Positions 53,666-62,715 are shown, counted from the stretch's first letter. The stretch is DNA of 64,000 nucleotides from Sphaerochaeta pleomorpha str. Grapes (GCF_000236685.1 NC_016633.1:3353815-3417814), one strand, 5' to 3'. Translations and numbers: made by a program. The notes: generated by a model from the letters alone, not told the origin.

Positions 53666-54955
53666 TTACCGTATAGGCTCGGTAAGGTTGCGGTCGTAGG
53701 CCTTTTCCATGGCAGTGATAAGGGGCAATTTCTTTTTGGACAGGAACCTGACCATTGCGCCCCCTGCGGTACAGACATACGAGTAACCTTCAAGCCCTGT
53801 GAATTTTGCAGCGGCACTGACGCTGTCGCCCCCGCCGATTACGGTATAGCCGGGAGCCTCGGCAATGGATTTCCATATTTCCCGGGTACCGTTTTCCCAT
53901 CGAGGATCCTCGTATACCCCGGCAGGTCCGTTTACAAAAACCGTGCCTGCCTGTGAGATAACACCGCAGTACCGCTCTATTGTCCGTTTTCCGATGTCCA
54001 AAAAGAGCTTTTGCTGCAGGCCGGACGGAACGGCAAAGGACGAGACCTCTGTCTCTGCCCTATTTTCCTCGTTCTCATAGGCAAGGTCCCCGGGAACAAG
54101 GAAAGAATCTCCCCATTTTTCCAAAAGGGATTCAGCTTCCTGGATGAATACAGTCAGGTCCCTGTCGTCCAAAAACGTTCTTGTCCGCTCCCCGAGCTCG
54201 ACCCCCTTTGCCAGCAGCATGACCAGGCTGGTGATTCCCGTTGTGAGGATTTTGTCGGCAGTCCCTGCTTCCAGCACGCTTCTCATCATACCGAAGGCAT
54301 CGGAGATTTTTCCTCCCCCGAGCACGAACACGCAGGGGCGTACCGGGTTCTCGGCAACCTTGGACAGGGCCGTATATTCTGCTACAAGTTGCCGCCCCCC
54401 GGCGGTGGGGAGTATTTCCTGGAAGGCTACCATCGAGGGGGCATTCCTATGGGCCGCGGCAAAGGCATCATTGACGTAGATATCCGCCAGGGGCCCCAGC
54501 GATCTCACCAGCCAGGTATCGAGCATCTGGGAAGGGGTAAGCTTTACCTCCTTCTCAAAGGCGGTCACCTCTTCGCTGAGATACCTGAGGTTTCCCAGTA
54601 GGATGGCTTCGCCTTCCTTGAGGGATTGTACGGCGGTGACGGCGGCAGGGCCGCATACATCATCGATATAGCCTACCTTCGAACCGGTGAGGGCAGAAAG
54701 GATCCGGGCATGTTCAGATAGGGGAATGAGATTCTGGTAATCCAACGTATCACCTTGGTGTGCAATCAAGGCTACCTTGGCTCCCCTTACAAGCAGCGCT
54801 TTCAAGGTAGGGGCAGCCTTTTCCAGCCTGTTCGTGTTGGTTATCTGCTTTGTCTTGGCATCGAGGGGCGAATTGATGTCGGGGCGGAACAGTACCGTCC
54901 GCCCTTTCATTTCAAAGTCTTCCAGGACCTTTATCTTTATACGGTTTTTTTCCAT
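53666..54955 (-). CDS. pgk: phosphoglycerate kinase, archaeal type
   Basis: This 429-aa kinase looks like archaeal rather than bacterial PGK: FRPDINSPLD near residue 23 (bacteria RVDFNVPL), IAHQGD near 64, YVNDAFAAAHRNAPSMV and ILPTAGGR, and the nucleotide site VIGGGDSVSAAAKF. Substrate contacts D26, N28, R43, H66, the Arg of LGNLRY and the Arg of AAHRN are kept, but the Arg three residues after the His is Asp-69 (HQGD in place of HxGRP). It overlaps gap by 19 bp. It would make ATP from 1,3-bisphosphoglycerate or another acyl phosphate. Confidence 0.85.
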   Translation of the reverse strand: MEKNRIKIKVLEDFEMKGRTVLFRPDINSPLDAKTKQITNTNRLEKAAPTLKALLVRGAKVALIAHQGDTLDYQNLIPLSEHARILSALTGSKVGYIDDVCGPAAVTAVQSLKEGEAILLGNLRYLSEEVTAFEKEVKLTPSQMLDTWLVRSLGPLADIYVNDAFAAAHRNAPSMVAFQEILPTAGGRQLVAEYTALSKVAENPVRPCVFVLGGGKISDAFGMMRSVLEAGTADKILTTGITSLVMLLAKGVELGERTRTFLDDRDLTVFIQEAESLLEKWGDSFLVPGDLAYENEENRAETEVSSFAVPSGLQQKLFLDIGKRTIERYCGVISQAGTVFVNGPAGVYEDPRWENGTREIWKSIAEAPGYTVIGGGDSVSAAAKFTGLEGYSYVCTAGGAMVRFLSKKKLPLITAMEKAYDRNLTEPIR

Positions 54956-55977
54956 GTTCCTATCCTGAGGTATTTGTTTGTCTCAGCCGTCCCTGTCTCA
55001 CGGGTGAGCTGCATCTTCATGGAAGACCGGATCGCGTCAATGTTTTCCGGGATGACCACAGACTCCTGGGGGATATTGATGGCGAACATCAGGTCCCTGC
55101 CGCTCTTTACCACGGAGTCGCTCCATACGGCAATCTCATACATGTCACCGCGGGGGTTGCCAAGGTCACGGGCATACCTGAACAGGCTCGCATTCCCTAA
55201 AAATCCCTCGCCTATCGAAACCACCCTGATACGTGGGTGCTTCTCGAAGATCTCGAGGGCATCCTTGACGCTGATATCCTGTTTCGGGGTGAGTACCACC
55301 GTGATGATATGCCCATGGGTGACCGGGGTATGGATCAGGATACCCGTTGCCTCGACATGGGGCATGATGGTCATCAGGTCCAGTGCCTGGTGGCTTGGTG
55401 CCTTGTCGATTTGCAGCGCGTTCGTCAGCCCGCGGTGGTAGTCCCCGGGGTCGGCGACACGCCTTATGATGGTGATGGCCACCTTTTCCACCCCGACGGC
55501 CCTGTCGATGCAGTCTACGGCACGGATGAGGCCGGTCGTATTGCAGGAGGTCAGTTTGAGGAAATCGACGCCGAGCCCTTTCTCAAAGTTCGCATAGCCA
55601 TGGAAGAAGACATTTGCGACATCGTTTTTTTCCCCGCCCTGGAAAATGGCATGCTTGCCATATTTCTCATACAGGAGCTTGTTTTTCGCACCGATGCCCG
55701 CACTGGTGGCATCGAGCATGATATCAACCTGCTGGACCAAGTCTTCGAGCATACCACTGATAGGAATGCCTGCCCCTTCAAGAGCTGCCTTGCCCTCAAC
55801 CGATGCGGCAAACAATCTGTAGGGCATCCCTTTTTCTTTCAGGGCCCTCACGCTGAGGGTGGGCATAACATCTGCAACCCCAACCAGTTCCATGTCACCC
55901 TGCAAGGCAACCCCATCTGCCAGCCGTTGCCCTATAACGCCATATCCGGCGACACCTACCCGTATTTTCTTTTCCAT
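54937..55977 (-). CDS. glyceraldehyde-3-phosphate dehydrogenase, type II (archaeal type)
   Basis: This 346-aa oxidoreductase matches type II (archaeal) phosphorylating GAPDH. The Rossmann motif is VAGYGVIGQRLADGVALQ (residues 9-26), the catalytic Cys lies in LTSCNTTGLIRAVD near 145, and the post-Cys segment IIRRVADPGDYHRGLTNAL and later PSHQALDLMTIMPH are typical of that type. It is unlike the bacterial GapA (no ASCTTNC). It lies 15 bp after iolE and overlaps pgk, so both are translated as a pair. NAD(P) choice and true aldehyde substrate are not clear. Confidence 0.87.
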   Translation of the reverse strand: MEKKIRVGVAGYGVIGQRLADGVALQGDMELVGVADVMPTLSVRALKEKGMPYRLFAASVEGKAALEGAGIPISGMLEDLVQQVDIMLDATSAGIGAKNKLLYEKYGKHAIFQGGEKNDVANVFFHGYANFEKGLGVDFLKLTSCNTTGLIRAVDCIDRAVGVEKVAITIIRRVADPGDYHRGLTNALQIDKAPSHQALDLMTIMPHVEATGILIHTPVTHGHIITVVLTPKQDISVKDALEIFEKHPRIRVVSIGEGFLGNASLFRYARDLGNPRGDMYEIAVWSDSVVKSGRDLMFAINIPQESVVIPENIDAIRSSMKMQLTRETGTAETNKYLRIGTWKKTV

Positions 55978-55992
55978 TCTTGTCTCCTTGCC

Positions 55993-56886
55993 TCAGATCC
56001 CTGCAGAATCCAGGATGAATTTTCTCGCCCGCATTGCATATTCCAGGGGATTTGCCTGCGCAGGGTCCTGCTCTGCCTCCACGACCCACCAACCGCAGTA
56101 TCCCCTGTCCTTCAGTTCCTTGAAAATCGGCTTAAAATCGACACAGCCATCGCCGGGGATGGTGAATACCCCGTTCTTTACCCCCTGGAGGAACGACCAT
56201 TTCTTTTCTATCGCAAGATTCCTGCGTTCTTCCCTCACGTCCTTCAGGTGTACATGCCAGATCCTGGGGTACCATTTGCAAAGCGTTGCCATAGGGTCTT
56301 CCCCCGAGAAGGCAATGTGCCCGCTGTCAAACAGAAGCCCGACCAGAGCAGGGTCTGTCGATTCCATGAGCCGGTCGATCTCCGCAGTCGTCTGGATGCC
56401 TGTTCCCATGTGGTGGTGATACGTCAGGCGAAGGCCTTTTTCCTGTGCAACCTTTCCAAGGCGGTTCAATCCCGCACAGACCTGGTTCCACTGCATGTCA
56501 GAGAAATGGGGCTTTGCGTCAAAGACAGGGACATCCTGTTTGCCCTGTATGGAATTCCCCTGTTCCGCGACCCCCACGATCTTTGCACCCATGGTGTGCA
56601 AAAAATCACAATGCCTGGCAAAGTCTTTCTCGACTTCCTCATACGGTTGGGTGGTCAGGTAGGTGCTGAACCAGGCGTTGCAGATGGAGAGCTTGCGCAT
56701 TCCCAGTTCCCTTTTTAACACCTCGGTGTCCTTCGGGTATTTGTTGCCCACCTCGCACCCAGTAAATCCGGCAAGGGCCATCTCGCTGACACACTGCTCG
56801 AAGGGGATGTTCCCCCCGAGTTCGGGAAGATCGTCATTGGTCCAGCCGATCGGGGCGATTGCCAGCGAAACCTTGTATTCTTTCAT
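55993..56886 (-). CDS. iolE: inosose dehydratase
   Basis: IolE dehydrates scyllo-inosose to a cyclohexane-dione intermediate of myo-inositol breakdown. The 297-aa TIM-barrel protein has the family features IAPIGWTNDDLPELGG at the N-terminus, GCEVGNKYPKD, LTYHHHMGTGIQ, GLLFDSGHIAFSGEDP and WHVHLKDVR, with the metal site formed by Glu, Asp and His of these strands. ATG 56886 is chosen over a long upstream extension; it lies 13 bp after iolD. Confidence 0.93.
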   Translation of the reverse strand: MKEYKVSLAIAPIGWTNDDLPELGGNIPFEQCVSEMALAGFTGCEVGNKYPKDTEVLKRELGMRKLSICNAWFSTYLTTQPYEEVEKDFARHCDFLHTMGAKIVGVAEQGNSIQGKQDVPVFDAKPHFSDMQWNQVCAGLNRLGKVAQEKGLRLTYHHHMGTGIQTTAEIDRLMESTDPALVGLLFDSGHIAFSGEDPMATLCKWYPRIWHVHLKDVREERRNLAIEKKWSFLQGVKNGVFTIPGDGCVDFKPIFKELKDRGYCGWWVVEAEQDPAQANPLEYAMRARKFILDSAGI

Positions 56887-56899
56887 GGTGAATCCTCTC

Positions 56900-58765
56900 T
56901 TAGAATTTTCTCGTTTTTTTGATTTCAGGCTGCATTTCTTTCCAGGCCTTGACGACCTCGGGGTTGCTCGATACCTCGGCAGTCCCGACACGCCACCAGG
57001 ATTCGTATCCCTTCGACATGGATTTGGGGGCAACATGGACATGGATTACCACCGGCCTTGTTTCAGCCAAGGCGAGGGACACGCAGTGTTCGAGTTCTTC
57101 TATGGTATCGGCACGGAGCCCGATAGCCCCCCAGCTCTGTGCGTTCATGGCATAGTCGACCGATAGGGAAGGGCCGGTAAGTCTGCCGGTGGCATCTTCC
57201 CTTGTCTTCCACTCATTGCCGTAGTGTACGATCCCCTGGCTCTGCTGCAGATTGTCTATGCACTGGAATCCGGCATTGTCCAGCACCACTACGATGATTT
57301 TCTGTTGTTCCTGGACTGCGGTGAGCAATTCCGAATGGAGCATGGTGTAGGCCCCGTCCCCGACAAGGGCAATTACTTCCCTGTCCTCATGGGCAATCTT
57401 GGCACCCAGGGCCGCGGCGATTTCATAGCCCATGCACGAGAAGGCATACTCAACATGATAGGTCCCTCTTTTTCTGACTCTCCAGACCCGCTGCATATCA
57501 CTGGGGATGGAGCCTGATCCTGAAATGACAATTGCATCGTTAGGCAGGAGCTTCTCGTTCAACATGCCGAGTACTTGTACCTGGGAGAGGCTGCCGGGGA
57601 TTTCCTCGGAGAAAAGACGGTCGACCTCCTCATCCCATTTGGCCTTTGCCTTAGCGATCTGGGACCCCCAGTTTGAAAGATATCCCGAGGGTAGCAATGC
57701 TTTGGTGAGTGCTTCCAAAGTCACCTTTGCGTCGGCTATGATGGGCTCGCTGTTCATCTTGTAAGCGTCGAAACCCGATACGTTGATTGACAGGAAACGG
57801 CAGGAGGGGTTCTGGAACAGCCATTTTGAACAGGTGGTGAAATCCCCGAGGCGGGTTCCCACCCCGATGACAAGGTCTGCTTTCTTTGCAAGGGTGTTTG
57901 CTGCAAGCCCCCCGGTGGACCCTATTCCCGAAAGGTTCAGCCCGTTGTCCCAAAGGATGCATCCCTTGCCGGATTGGGTCTCTGCAAACGGGATCTTGAA
58001 GTTGGAACAGAATTTCTCCAAGGCCGCACCGGCCTCGGAATAGCGGACTCCTCCCCCACAGATTACCAAGGGGTTGGAAGAGGCCTGCACCGAGGCCACC
58101 ATCCGTTGTATTTGCCTTTCGGTGGGCTCCCTTCTCTCTATGTGGTGTATTCTCTTCTCCAGGAATTCCGCAGGGTAATCATAGGCTTCCCCCTGGACGT
58201 CCTGGGGCAGCGCCACGGTTACGGCCCCGGTTTCCGCAGGGTCGGTGAGGACCCGCATGGCATTGATCATGGCCGTCATGAGTTGCTCGGGCCTGTTGAC
58301 CCTGTCCCAATAGCGGCTCACGCTCCGAAAAGCATCGTTTGCGGTGTTGGTATAGTCGTTCGGAATTTCAATCTGCTGCAGGACCGGGTCTGGCTGCCTG
58401 CTTGCAAACGCATCGCCGGGAAGCAAGAGCACCGGTATGTGGTTTGCCGTGGCAGTCCCTGCACCCGATATCATGTTCAGTGCGCCCGGTCCTATCGAAG
58501 TAGTGACAGCCAGTATCTTCCTTCTGTTGTGTTCCTTGGCAAACCCGGTGGCGGCATGTACGGCGCCCTGCTCGTTCTTTGCCTGGTAAAACGGCAGCGA
58601 GTTTTCCGCCGCCGCCAAGGCCTCCCCGAGCCCTAATACGCATCCATGCCCGAATATCCCGAATACGCCCTGTACGAATTTAGTGGTTTCCCCGTCAAAC
58701 TCCACGTACTGGTTGTCAAGGAAACGGAGCAAGGCCTGGGCCATCGTCAATCGAATAGTGTCCAT
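56900..58765 (-). CDS. iolD: 3D-(3,5/4)-trihydroxycyclohexane-1,2-dione hydrolase
   Basis: IolD is the thiamine-diphosphate enzyme that opens the inositol ring. The 621-aa product has FGHGCVLGLGEAL and the catalytic Glu in FYQAKNEQGAVHAA near the N-terminus, a middle domain, and the ThDP motif GDGAYTML...VVLDNAGFQ near 480-520. ATG 58765 has AAAGGAG 6 bp upstream; the frame extends to 58861 without a ribosome site. It is flanked by iolB and iolE with 13-bp gaps. Confidence 0.95.
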   Translation of the reverse strand: MDTIRLTMAQALLRFLDNQYVEFDGETTKFVQGVFGIFGHGCVLGLGEALAAAENSLPFYQAKNEQGAVHAATGFAKEHNRRKILAVTTSIGPGALNMISGAGTATANHIPVLLLPGDAFASRQPDPVLQQIEIPNDYTNTANDAFRSVSRYWDRVNRPEQLMTAMINAMRVLTDPAETGAVTVALPQDVQGEAYDYPAEFLEKRIHHIERREPTERQIQRMVASVQASSNPLVICGGGVRYSEAGAALEKFCSNFKIPFAETQSGKGCILWDNGLNLSGIGSTGGLAANTLAKKADLVIGVGTRLGDFTTCSKWLFQNPSCRFLSINVSGFDAYKMNSEPIIADAKVTLEALTKALLPSGYLSNWGSQIAKAKAKWDEEVDRLFSEEIPGSLSQVQVLGMLNEKLLPNDAIVISGSGSIPSDMQRVWRVRKRGTYHVEYAFSCMGYEIAAALGAKIAHEDREVIALVGDGAYTMLHSELLTAVQEQQKIIVVVLDNAGFQCIDNLQQSQGIVHYGNEWKTREDATGRLTGPSLSVDYAMNAQSWGAIGLRADTIEELEHCVSLALAETRPVVIHVHVAPKSMSKGYESWWRVGTAEVSSNPEVVKAWKEMQPEIKKTRKF

Positions 58766-58778
58766 ATAGGCTCCTTTG

Positions 58779-59585
58779 TTATTGGTTTCTCTTTGGTTCC
58801 CAGATTTCTGCCCCAGGTTCCGTAACCCATTTGTATTGGGGGGGGACTGTCTGTACCCCATACCTGTTTCCCTCGAGATGCCTGATCACCCACAGATACC
58901 ACAGGGCATAGCCGGGTGCCGTCACATGCGGGTGCACTTCCTGGTCATGTATGAGGATGGTGTCCTTATCCTTGATAAGGTAGGGCGTTTCCCCGATCGC
59001 ACAGAAACCGAATCCCTGTTCGGGCTGGACCCTGTAGTGGTAGATTTCCGGTTGGGGATGGTGATGCGGAGGGTAGCTGGACCATTTGCCGGGGACTCCG
59101 ATTACCTCACCGATGACAAGGTTCGACTCAGGCCTGTTTGTATCGTCGAAAACCGTGCGTACGATCCTCGTCGAGGTTTCGCCCATCATCCCTTCACCCC
59201 TGAATTCGCTCATGCATTCACTGGGGGTGAAAAGCCGGGACTCGAACTGCAGCGGGTTGTCCGTGGCACAGCGGTAGAACTCCGCCCCGCTTTCCCCCGC
59301 CTTGATGGTTACTGCAATGGCAGAAGGTACTGACAATACCCAAGGCCCATGGTCGAACAAATCGGGTCTGAACATCTCTTGCTCCCGTTCTCCCCAGGCA
59401 ATCGTCGCCGAACCTTTTGCAAGCAGCCAGATGCGCTCGTCGCCGGTGCCTGCGCAATCCTGCCAGATCTCATTCGCTTTCAGGACAAGGACCCCGAAAC
59501 TCATGAACATGTCGCTTGTCGGACCCGACCGGGGTACCAGTTCGGTATAGCCTCGAACATAGGGCCCCTTGTGTCTCATCTGCAT
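58779..59585 (-). CDS. iolB: 5-deoxy-glucuronate isomerase
   Basis: IolB isomerises 5-deoxyglucuronate to 2-deoxy-5-keto-gluconate. The 268-aa bicupin has the metal-binding cluster SSYPPHHHPQPEIYHYR near residue 170 and HDQEVHPHVTAPGYALWY near 220. GGGAG lies 8 bp before the ATG, inside the end of iolG. Its product would normally go to IolC kinase and IolJ aldolase, neither of which is in the window. Confidence 0.93.
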   Translation of the reverse strand: MQMRHKGPYVRGYTELVPRSGPTSDMFMSFGVLVLKANEIWQDCAGTGDERIWLLAKGSATIAWGEREQEMFRPDLFDHGPWVLSVPSAIAVTIKAGESGAEFYRCATDNPLQFESRLFTPSECMSEFRGEGMMGETSTRIVRTVFDDTNRPESNLVIGEVIGVPGKWSSYPPHHHPQPEIYHYRVQPEQGFGFCAIGETPYLIKDKDTILIHDQEVHPHVTAPGYALWYLWVIRHLEGNRYGVQTVPPQYKWVTEPGAEIWEPKRNQ

Positions 59586-59588
59586 CGC

Positions 59589-60623
59589 CTATACTCCCAG
59601 TTCTTTTTTCATTTCCTTGATTGTGACGGGCCGGTGTTCTTTCAGGGACTTCCCGGCTGCCAAGGCAGCGACCATGTCCTCAAAGCCGTCTTCTCCGCCT
59701 ACCTCGACAGCAGTGTCCTTGAGGATTGCCTCCACAAAGGAGGTTATCTCGCCGATATACGCATCCTTATACCGCTCCAGAAAGAAATGGAGGGGTTTCT
59801 CTCCCTTCACCCCGTCAACGGTTGCAAGTGTCACTGAATTGGCGGTATCGTTTTCGCACTGGGCCGAACCTTTCGACCCGAAAACCTCGACCCGCTGGTC
59901 ATAGCCGTAGACAGCCTGCCTGGAATTGTCGATGACCCCGATAGCCCCGTTTGCGAACTTGAGGGTGACGATTGCCGTATCGATATCGCCGGCTTTTCCT
60001 ATTTCCGGGTCGACCAGTACAGCTCCAGTGGCATAGACCTCGGTAATCTCGCTCCCTGCCTGGAAGCGGGCCATGTCAAAGTCATGGATCATCATGTCAA
60101 GGAAAATCCCGCCTGACACCGCAACATAGGCAGCCGAGGGTGGGGCCGGGTCCCTAGAGGTGATCTTTACGATCTGGATGTCCCCGACCTGCCCTGTTCT
60201 TCCCAATTCCCGTATATGCTGGAAGTTGTGGTCAAACCGTCTGTTGAACCCAAGCTGGAGCTTCACCCCTGCTTCTTTTGCAACCTTGATTGCCTCAAGG
60301 CCCTTCTGTACGGACAGGTCGATCGGTTTCTCGCAGAATATATGTTTCCCTGCCCTTGCCGCGGCGATTATGAAATCGGCATGGGTCGAAGTGGAGCTGC
60401 AGATGACCACGGCCTTGATATCGGGATTACCGATGAGGTCCATGGCATCCCCGGTTGCCAGAGGTATATTCAGGCTTTCAGCCCAGAGCCGTGTCTCTTC
60501 GTTCATGTTCACATCGGCAATCCCGATGATTTCTACGCTTGGGACCATGCGGGAAATATTCTCCGTATGCAACCGCCCGATCCTGCCTGCCCCGATGATG
60601 CCGATTTTATATTTTCCGCTCAT
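59589..60623 (-). CDS. iolG: myo-inositol 2-dehydrogenase
   Basis: IolG oxidises myo-inositol to scyllo-inosose with NAD+. The 344-aa GFO/IDH/MocA protein has the Rossmann motif IGIIGAGRIGRLHTENI at residues 7-23, the catalytic Lys in FCEKPIDLS near 95, and FLDMMIHDFDMARF near 172 with the conserved Asp and His. It is the first gene of the operon, about 40 bp downstream of an operator-promoter at 60677-60727. Confidence 0.92.
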   Translation of the reverse strand: MSGKYKIGIIGAGRIGRLHTENISRMVPSVEIIGIADVNMNEETRLWAESLNIPLATGDAMDLIGNPDIKAVVICSSTSTHADFIIAAARAGKHIFCEKPIDLSVQKGLEAIKVAKEAGVKLQLGFNRRFDHNFQHIRELGRTGQVGDIQIVKITSRDPAPPSAAYVAVSGGIFLDMMIHDFDMARFQAGSEITEVYATGAVLVDPEIGKAGDIDTAIVTLKFANGAIGVIDNSRQAVYGYDQRVEVFGSKGSAQCENDTANSVTLATVDGVKGEKPLHFFLERYKDAYIGEITSFVEAILKDTAVEVGGEDGFEDMVAALAAGKSLKEHRPVTIKEMKKELGV

Positions 60624-60676
60624 TTCTTGGATTCCTTCCTTCTTATTTCGTACAGAGGCTTTTTTTGAAAATTTAT

Positions 60677-60727
60677 GAAAACGTTACCAATTAATATTGA
60701 GTATACTACGAAGTCATTATTTGTAAA
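60677..60727 (-). promoter_or_regulatory. iolG operon promoter with LacI-type operator
   Basis: On the minus strand, -35 TTTACA (60727-60722), a 16-bp spacer and -10 TATACT (60705-60700) are followed 11 bp later by GGTAACGTTTTC (60688-60677). The same operator word recurs at 60821, 62521 and 62755, so the LacI-family protein encoded next door probably represses here. Confidence 0.75.
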
Positions 60728-60820
60728 GTATTTTCTCTTGTCAGTAGTTAATAGAGTATAATCTTGAAACTGAAAAGTAATAATTGACAAATGTATAAAT
60801 AGATGTGAGCATAAAATAAT

Positions 60821-60832
60821 GATAACGTTTTC
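60821..60832 (+). promoter_or_regulatory. second LacI-type operator in the iolG-regulator region
   Basis: GATAACGTTTTC has the same ACGT-centred half-sites, with its centre 144 bp from the iolG operator. A TTGACA lies at 60784-60789 but no well-spaced -10 goes with it. It may help form a repression loop or control the regulator gene. Confidence 0.6.
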
Positions 60833-60839
60833 ATTTATA

Positions 60840-61244
60840 GTGCATAAAAATACCTTGAAAAATGGTACTGGCCTATCTGCAGTGCAAGCATGCCTGCGAT
60901 GGCTACATGCTCCTGGAATACAAGGTATGGATTCTGAAATTGTGTTTGAAAAGGTTGGTTGCTTCCTGTTTCGTCGACAGGCAATTAATTCAGGCAAACA
61001 AAGGACTTGCCTTTATGCTAGTATGTGCTTGCTGATAGCCGGATGGTACTGTTTTGCAGCCTGTGGAGCCTAGTGGTTTGAGATCCGTCGAAGACCTCCT
61101 GGCAAAGGGGATTGCATGTGACTTGGTTTGCTGCCGTCTTTGCATCAAAGTAGTCCTTGCCTAAGGCTGTTGCTTTTTTTCTTCATGAAGTTGTATAAAA
61201 AAAGGATTCTCTGCTAAGATTCTAAGGCTCGAAAGGAATTGCAT
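60840..61244 (+). other. upstream region of the regulator gene
   Basis: I see no supported gene; an 84-codon frame at 60819-61073 lacks a ribosome site. TTGTAT (61191-61196), an 18-bp spacer and TAAGAT (61215-61220) could be the regulator's promoter. Confidence 0.4.
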
Positions 61245-62255
61245 ATGGTAAGTATCAAAGAAGTAGCACAAAAGGCCGGAGTATCAGTTTCCACCGTTTC
61301 CCGGGTTATCAACGGGAAGCAGAATGTGAGTCCTGAGAAAAGGGCTAAGATTATGCAGATGGTAAAAGCTACGGGATATGTTCCAAACAGGGCAGCCAGG
61401 GATATGGTCATGAAACGTAGTTTCACCGTCGGGATAATCATTCCGATGACCTTCAATATGTTCCAACGCCAGCTGTTTTCCGATATTGAGCATCATCTGG
61501 AGGACTTCGGATATCATTCCAGTTTCTATTTCGTCGCAATGAGTCAGGAGAGCGAAGAGGCTTGCCTGAGACGTTTGAAAGGTGAGAAGACCGATGGTGT
61601 TATCCTGCTCCACGAAATTGAACTACCTGAATTTCGCGAATACCTGGAAAAGAATGATATTCCTTCAGTAATCGCTACGTTTGAGAAGGAACGATGGAAA
61701 TCGACCAGTATCCATATCAGCGAGAATGAGGCCGCTAGCGCTGCGGTGAACCATCTGATCAAGCTTGGGCATAGGGAAATTGCTCTTTTGAGTGGCAAAC
61801 GGTATTCCTTTGGGCGTCAGCGCCTGCAAGGCTATGTAAATGCGCTTGAAAGTGCCGGTATTCCCTACAACGAGTCAAAGGTTGTCTTTGTCGATTCTTA
61901 CAGCATCAGCGACGGCATGTCCGGTATGAAAGAACTGCTTGACCGGAAAATCTCGTTTTCTGCTTTGTTTGCCATTACCGATGAATTGGCTATCGGTGCA
62001 ATGAGATACCTGAAAGACAGGGGGTACCAGGTGCCTGGGGATATCTCGGTAGTCGGTTGCGATGATATCGAAATATCTTCCTATACCATTCCCCGGTTGA
62101 CAACCATTCGGCAACCGGTTTCCGAAATGGGCAAAATGTCTGTTGCCATGCTCCATTCCCTGATCACCAGCGAAAGTAAAATGAATGTAAATATTGCCCT
62201 TCCCTTTACTTTGATTGAAAGGGAGTCTGTAACCGAATATACAAAGAACATCTAA
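61245..62255 (+). CDS. LacI family repressor, probably of the inositol operon
   Basis: This 336-aa regulator has the LacI helix-turn-helix and hinge (MVSIKEVAQKAGVSVSTVSR, NGKQNVSPEKRAKI, then NRAARDMV) and a periplasmic-binding-type ligand domain (residues about 60-330, with GHREIALLSG and SVVGCDDIEISSYTIPRL). ATG 61245 has AAAGGA 8 bp upstream. Four operator matches flank the gene, at 60677, 60821, 62521 and 62755, linking it to the iol operon and to the ABC transporter. The inducer is probably an inositol or a breakdown product. Confidence 0.9.
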   Translation: MVSIKEVAQKAGVSVSTVSRVINGKQNVSPEKRAKIMQMVKATGYVPNRAARDMVMKRSFTVGIIIPMTFNMFQRQLFSDIEHHLEDFGYHSSFYFVAMSQESEEACLRRLKGEKTDGVILLHEIELPEFREYLEKNDIPSVIATFEKERWKSTSIHISENEAASAAVNHLIKLGHREIALLSGKRYSFGRQRLQGYVNALESAGIPYNESKVVFVDSYSISDGMSGMKELLDRKISFSALFAITDELAIGAMRYLKDRGYQVPGDISVVGCDDIEISSYTIPRLTTIRQPVSEMGKMSVAMLHSLITSESKMNVNIALPFTLIERESVTEYTKNI

Positions 62256-62480
62256 AACCGATCGTGCCAAATGGGTGAAGATAGCAAGGATATGCATAAA
62301 ACGCTCAAGGCTGTTGTCCTTTGGTTGTATCCCTGTTTGGTAAACGCTCCGATGCTACAGGATTCACAAAAAGAGCTTTGTCCCGGTCCTTTTCGGACAG
62401 CTAGTATTTGATTCTGGTTTTTTCCCTTTCCTGGATGAAGACGGTTATGTTGCCTGCACCCTCCCTTGAAATTTTTTTTC
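62256..62480 (+). other. upstream part of the regulator-transporter intergenic region
   Basis: The 62256-62948 interval is long (693 bp) and carries no supported gene. Its first 225 bp show nothing distinct beyond a C-rich stretch; the rest holds two promoter-operator modules. Confidence 0.4.
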
Positions 62481-62532
62481 TTGACGATTTTGTTGGGGGA
62501 GAAATATAATGAATACTATTGAAAACGTTTGC
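62481..62532 (+). promoter_or_regulatory. transporter promoter-operator module 1
   Basis: -35 TTGACG (62481-62486), an 18-bp spacer and -10 TATAAT (62505-62510), then after 10 bp the operator GAAAACGTTTGC (62521-62532). Confidence 0.8.
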
Positions 62533-62715
62533 ATATGGAATTTCCCAGCTATAAGGGGTTATTGTCGCCAGTCAGGTTATGGAAAACCAAAAGAGAATGG
62601 CCCCTGGCTGGAAAGGTTTTTGTTGAGGGGAATGTATACATGCACACAATTAATACGATTAAGGAACAATTTTAGCTTCCTCTGCTGATGGGAAATGAAA
62701 AAAATACCTTTTTGC

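Noticed and set aside
60819-61073. 84-codon frame between iolG and the regulator
   Set aside because: It starts inside an operator, has no ribosome site, and looks like random sequence.
62535-62675. 46-codon frame just after transporter promoter 1
   Set aside because: No ribosome site; it would need leaderless translation through an operator. Mentioned only as a possible role for the first promoter.
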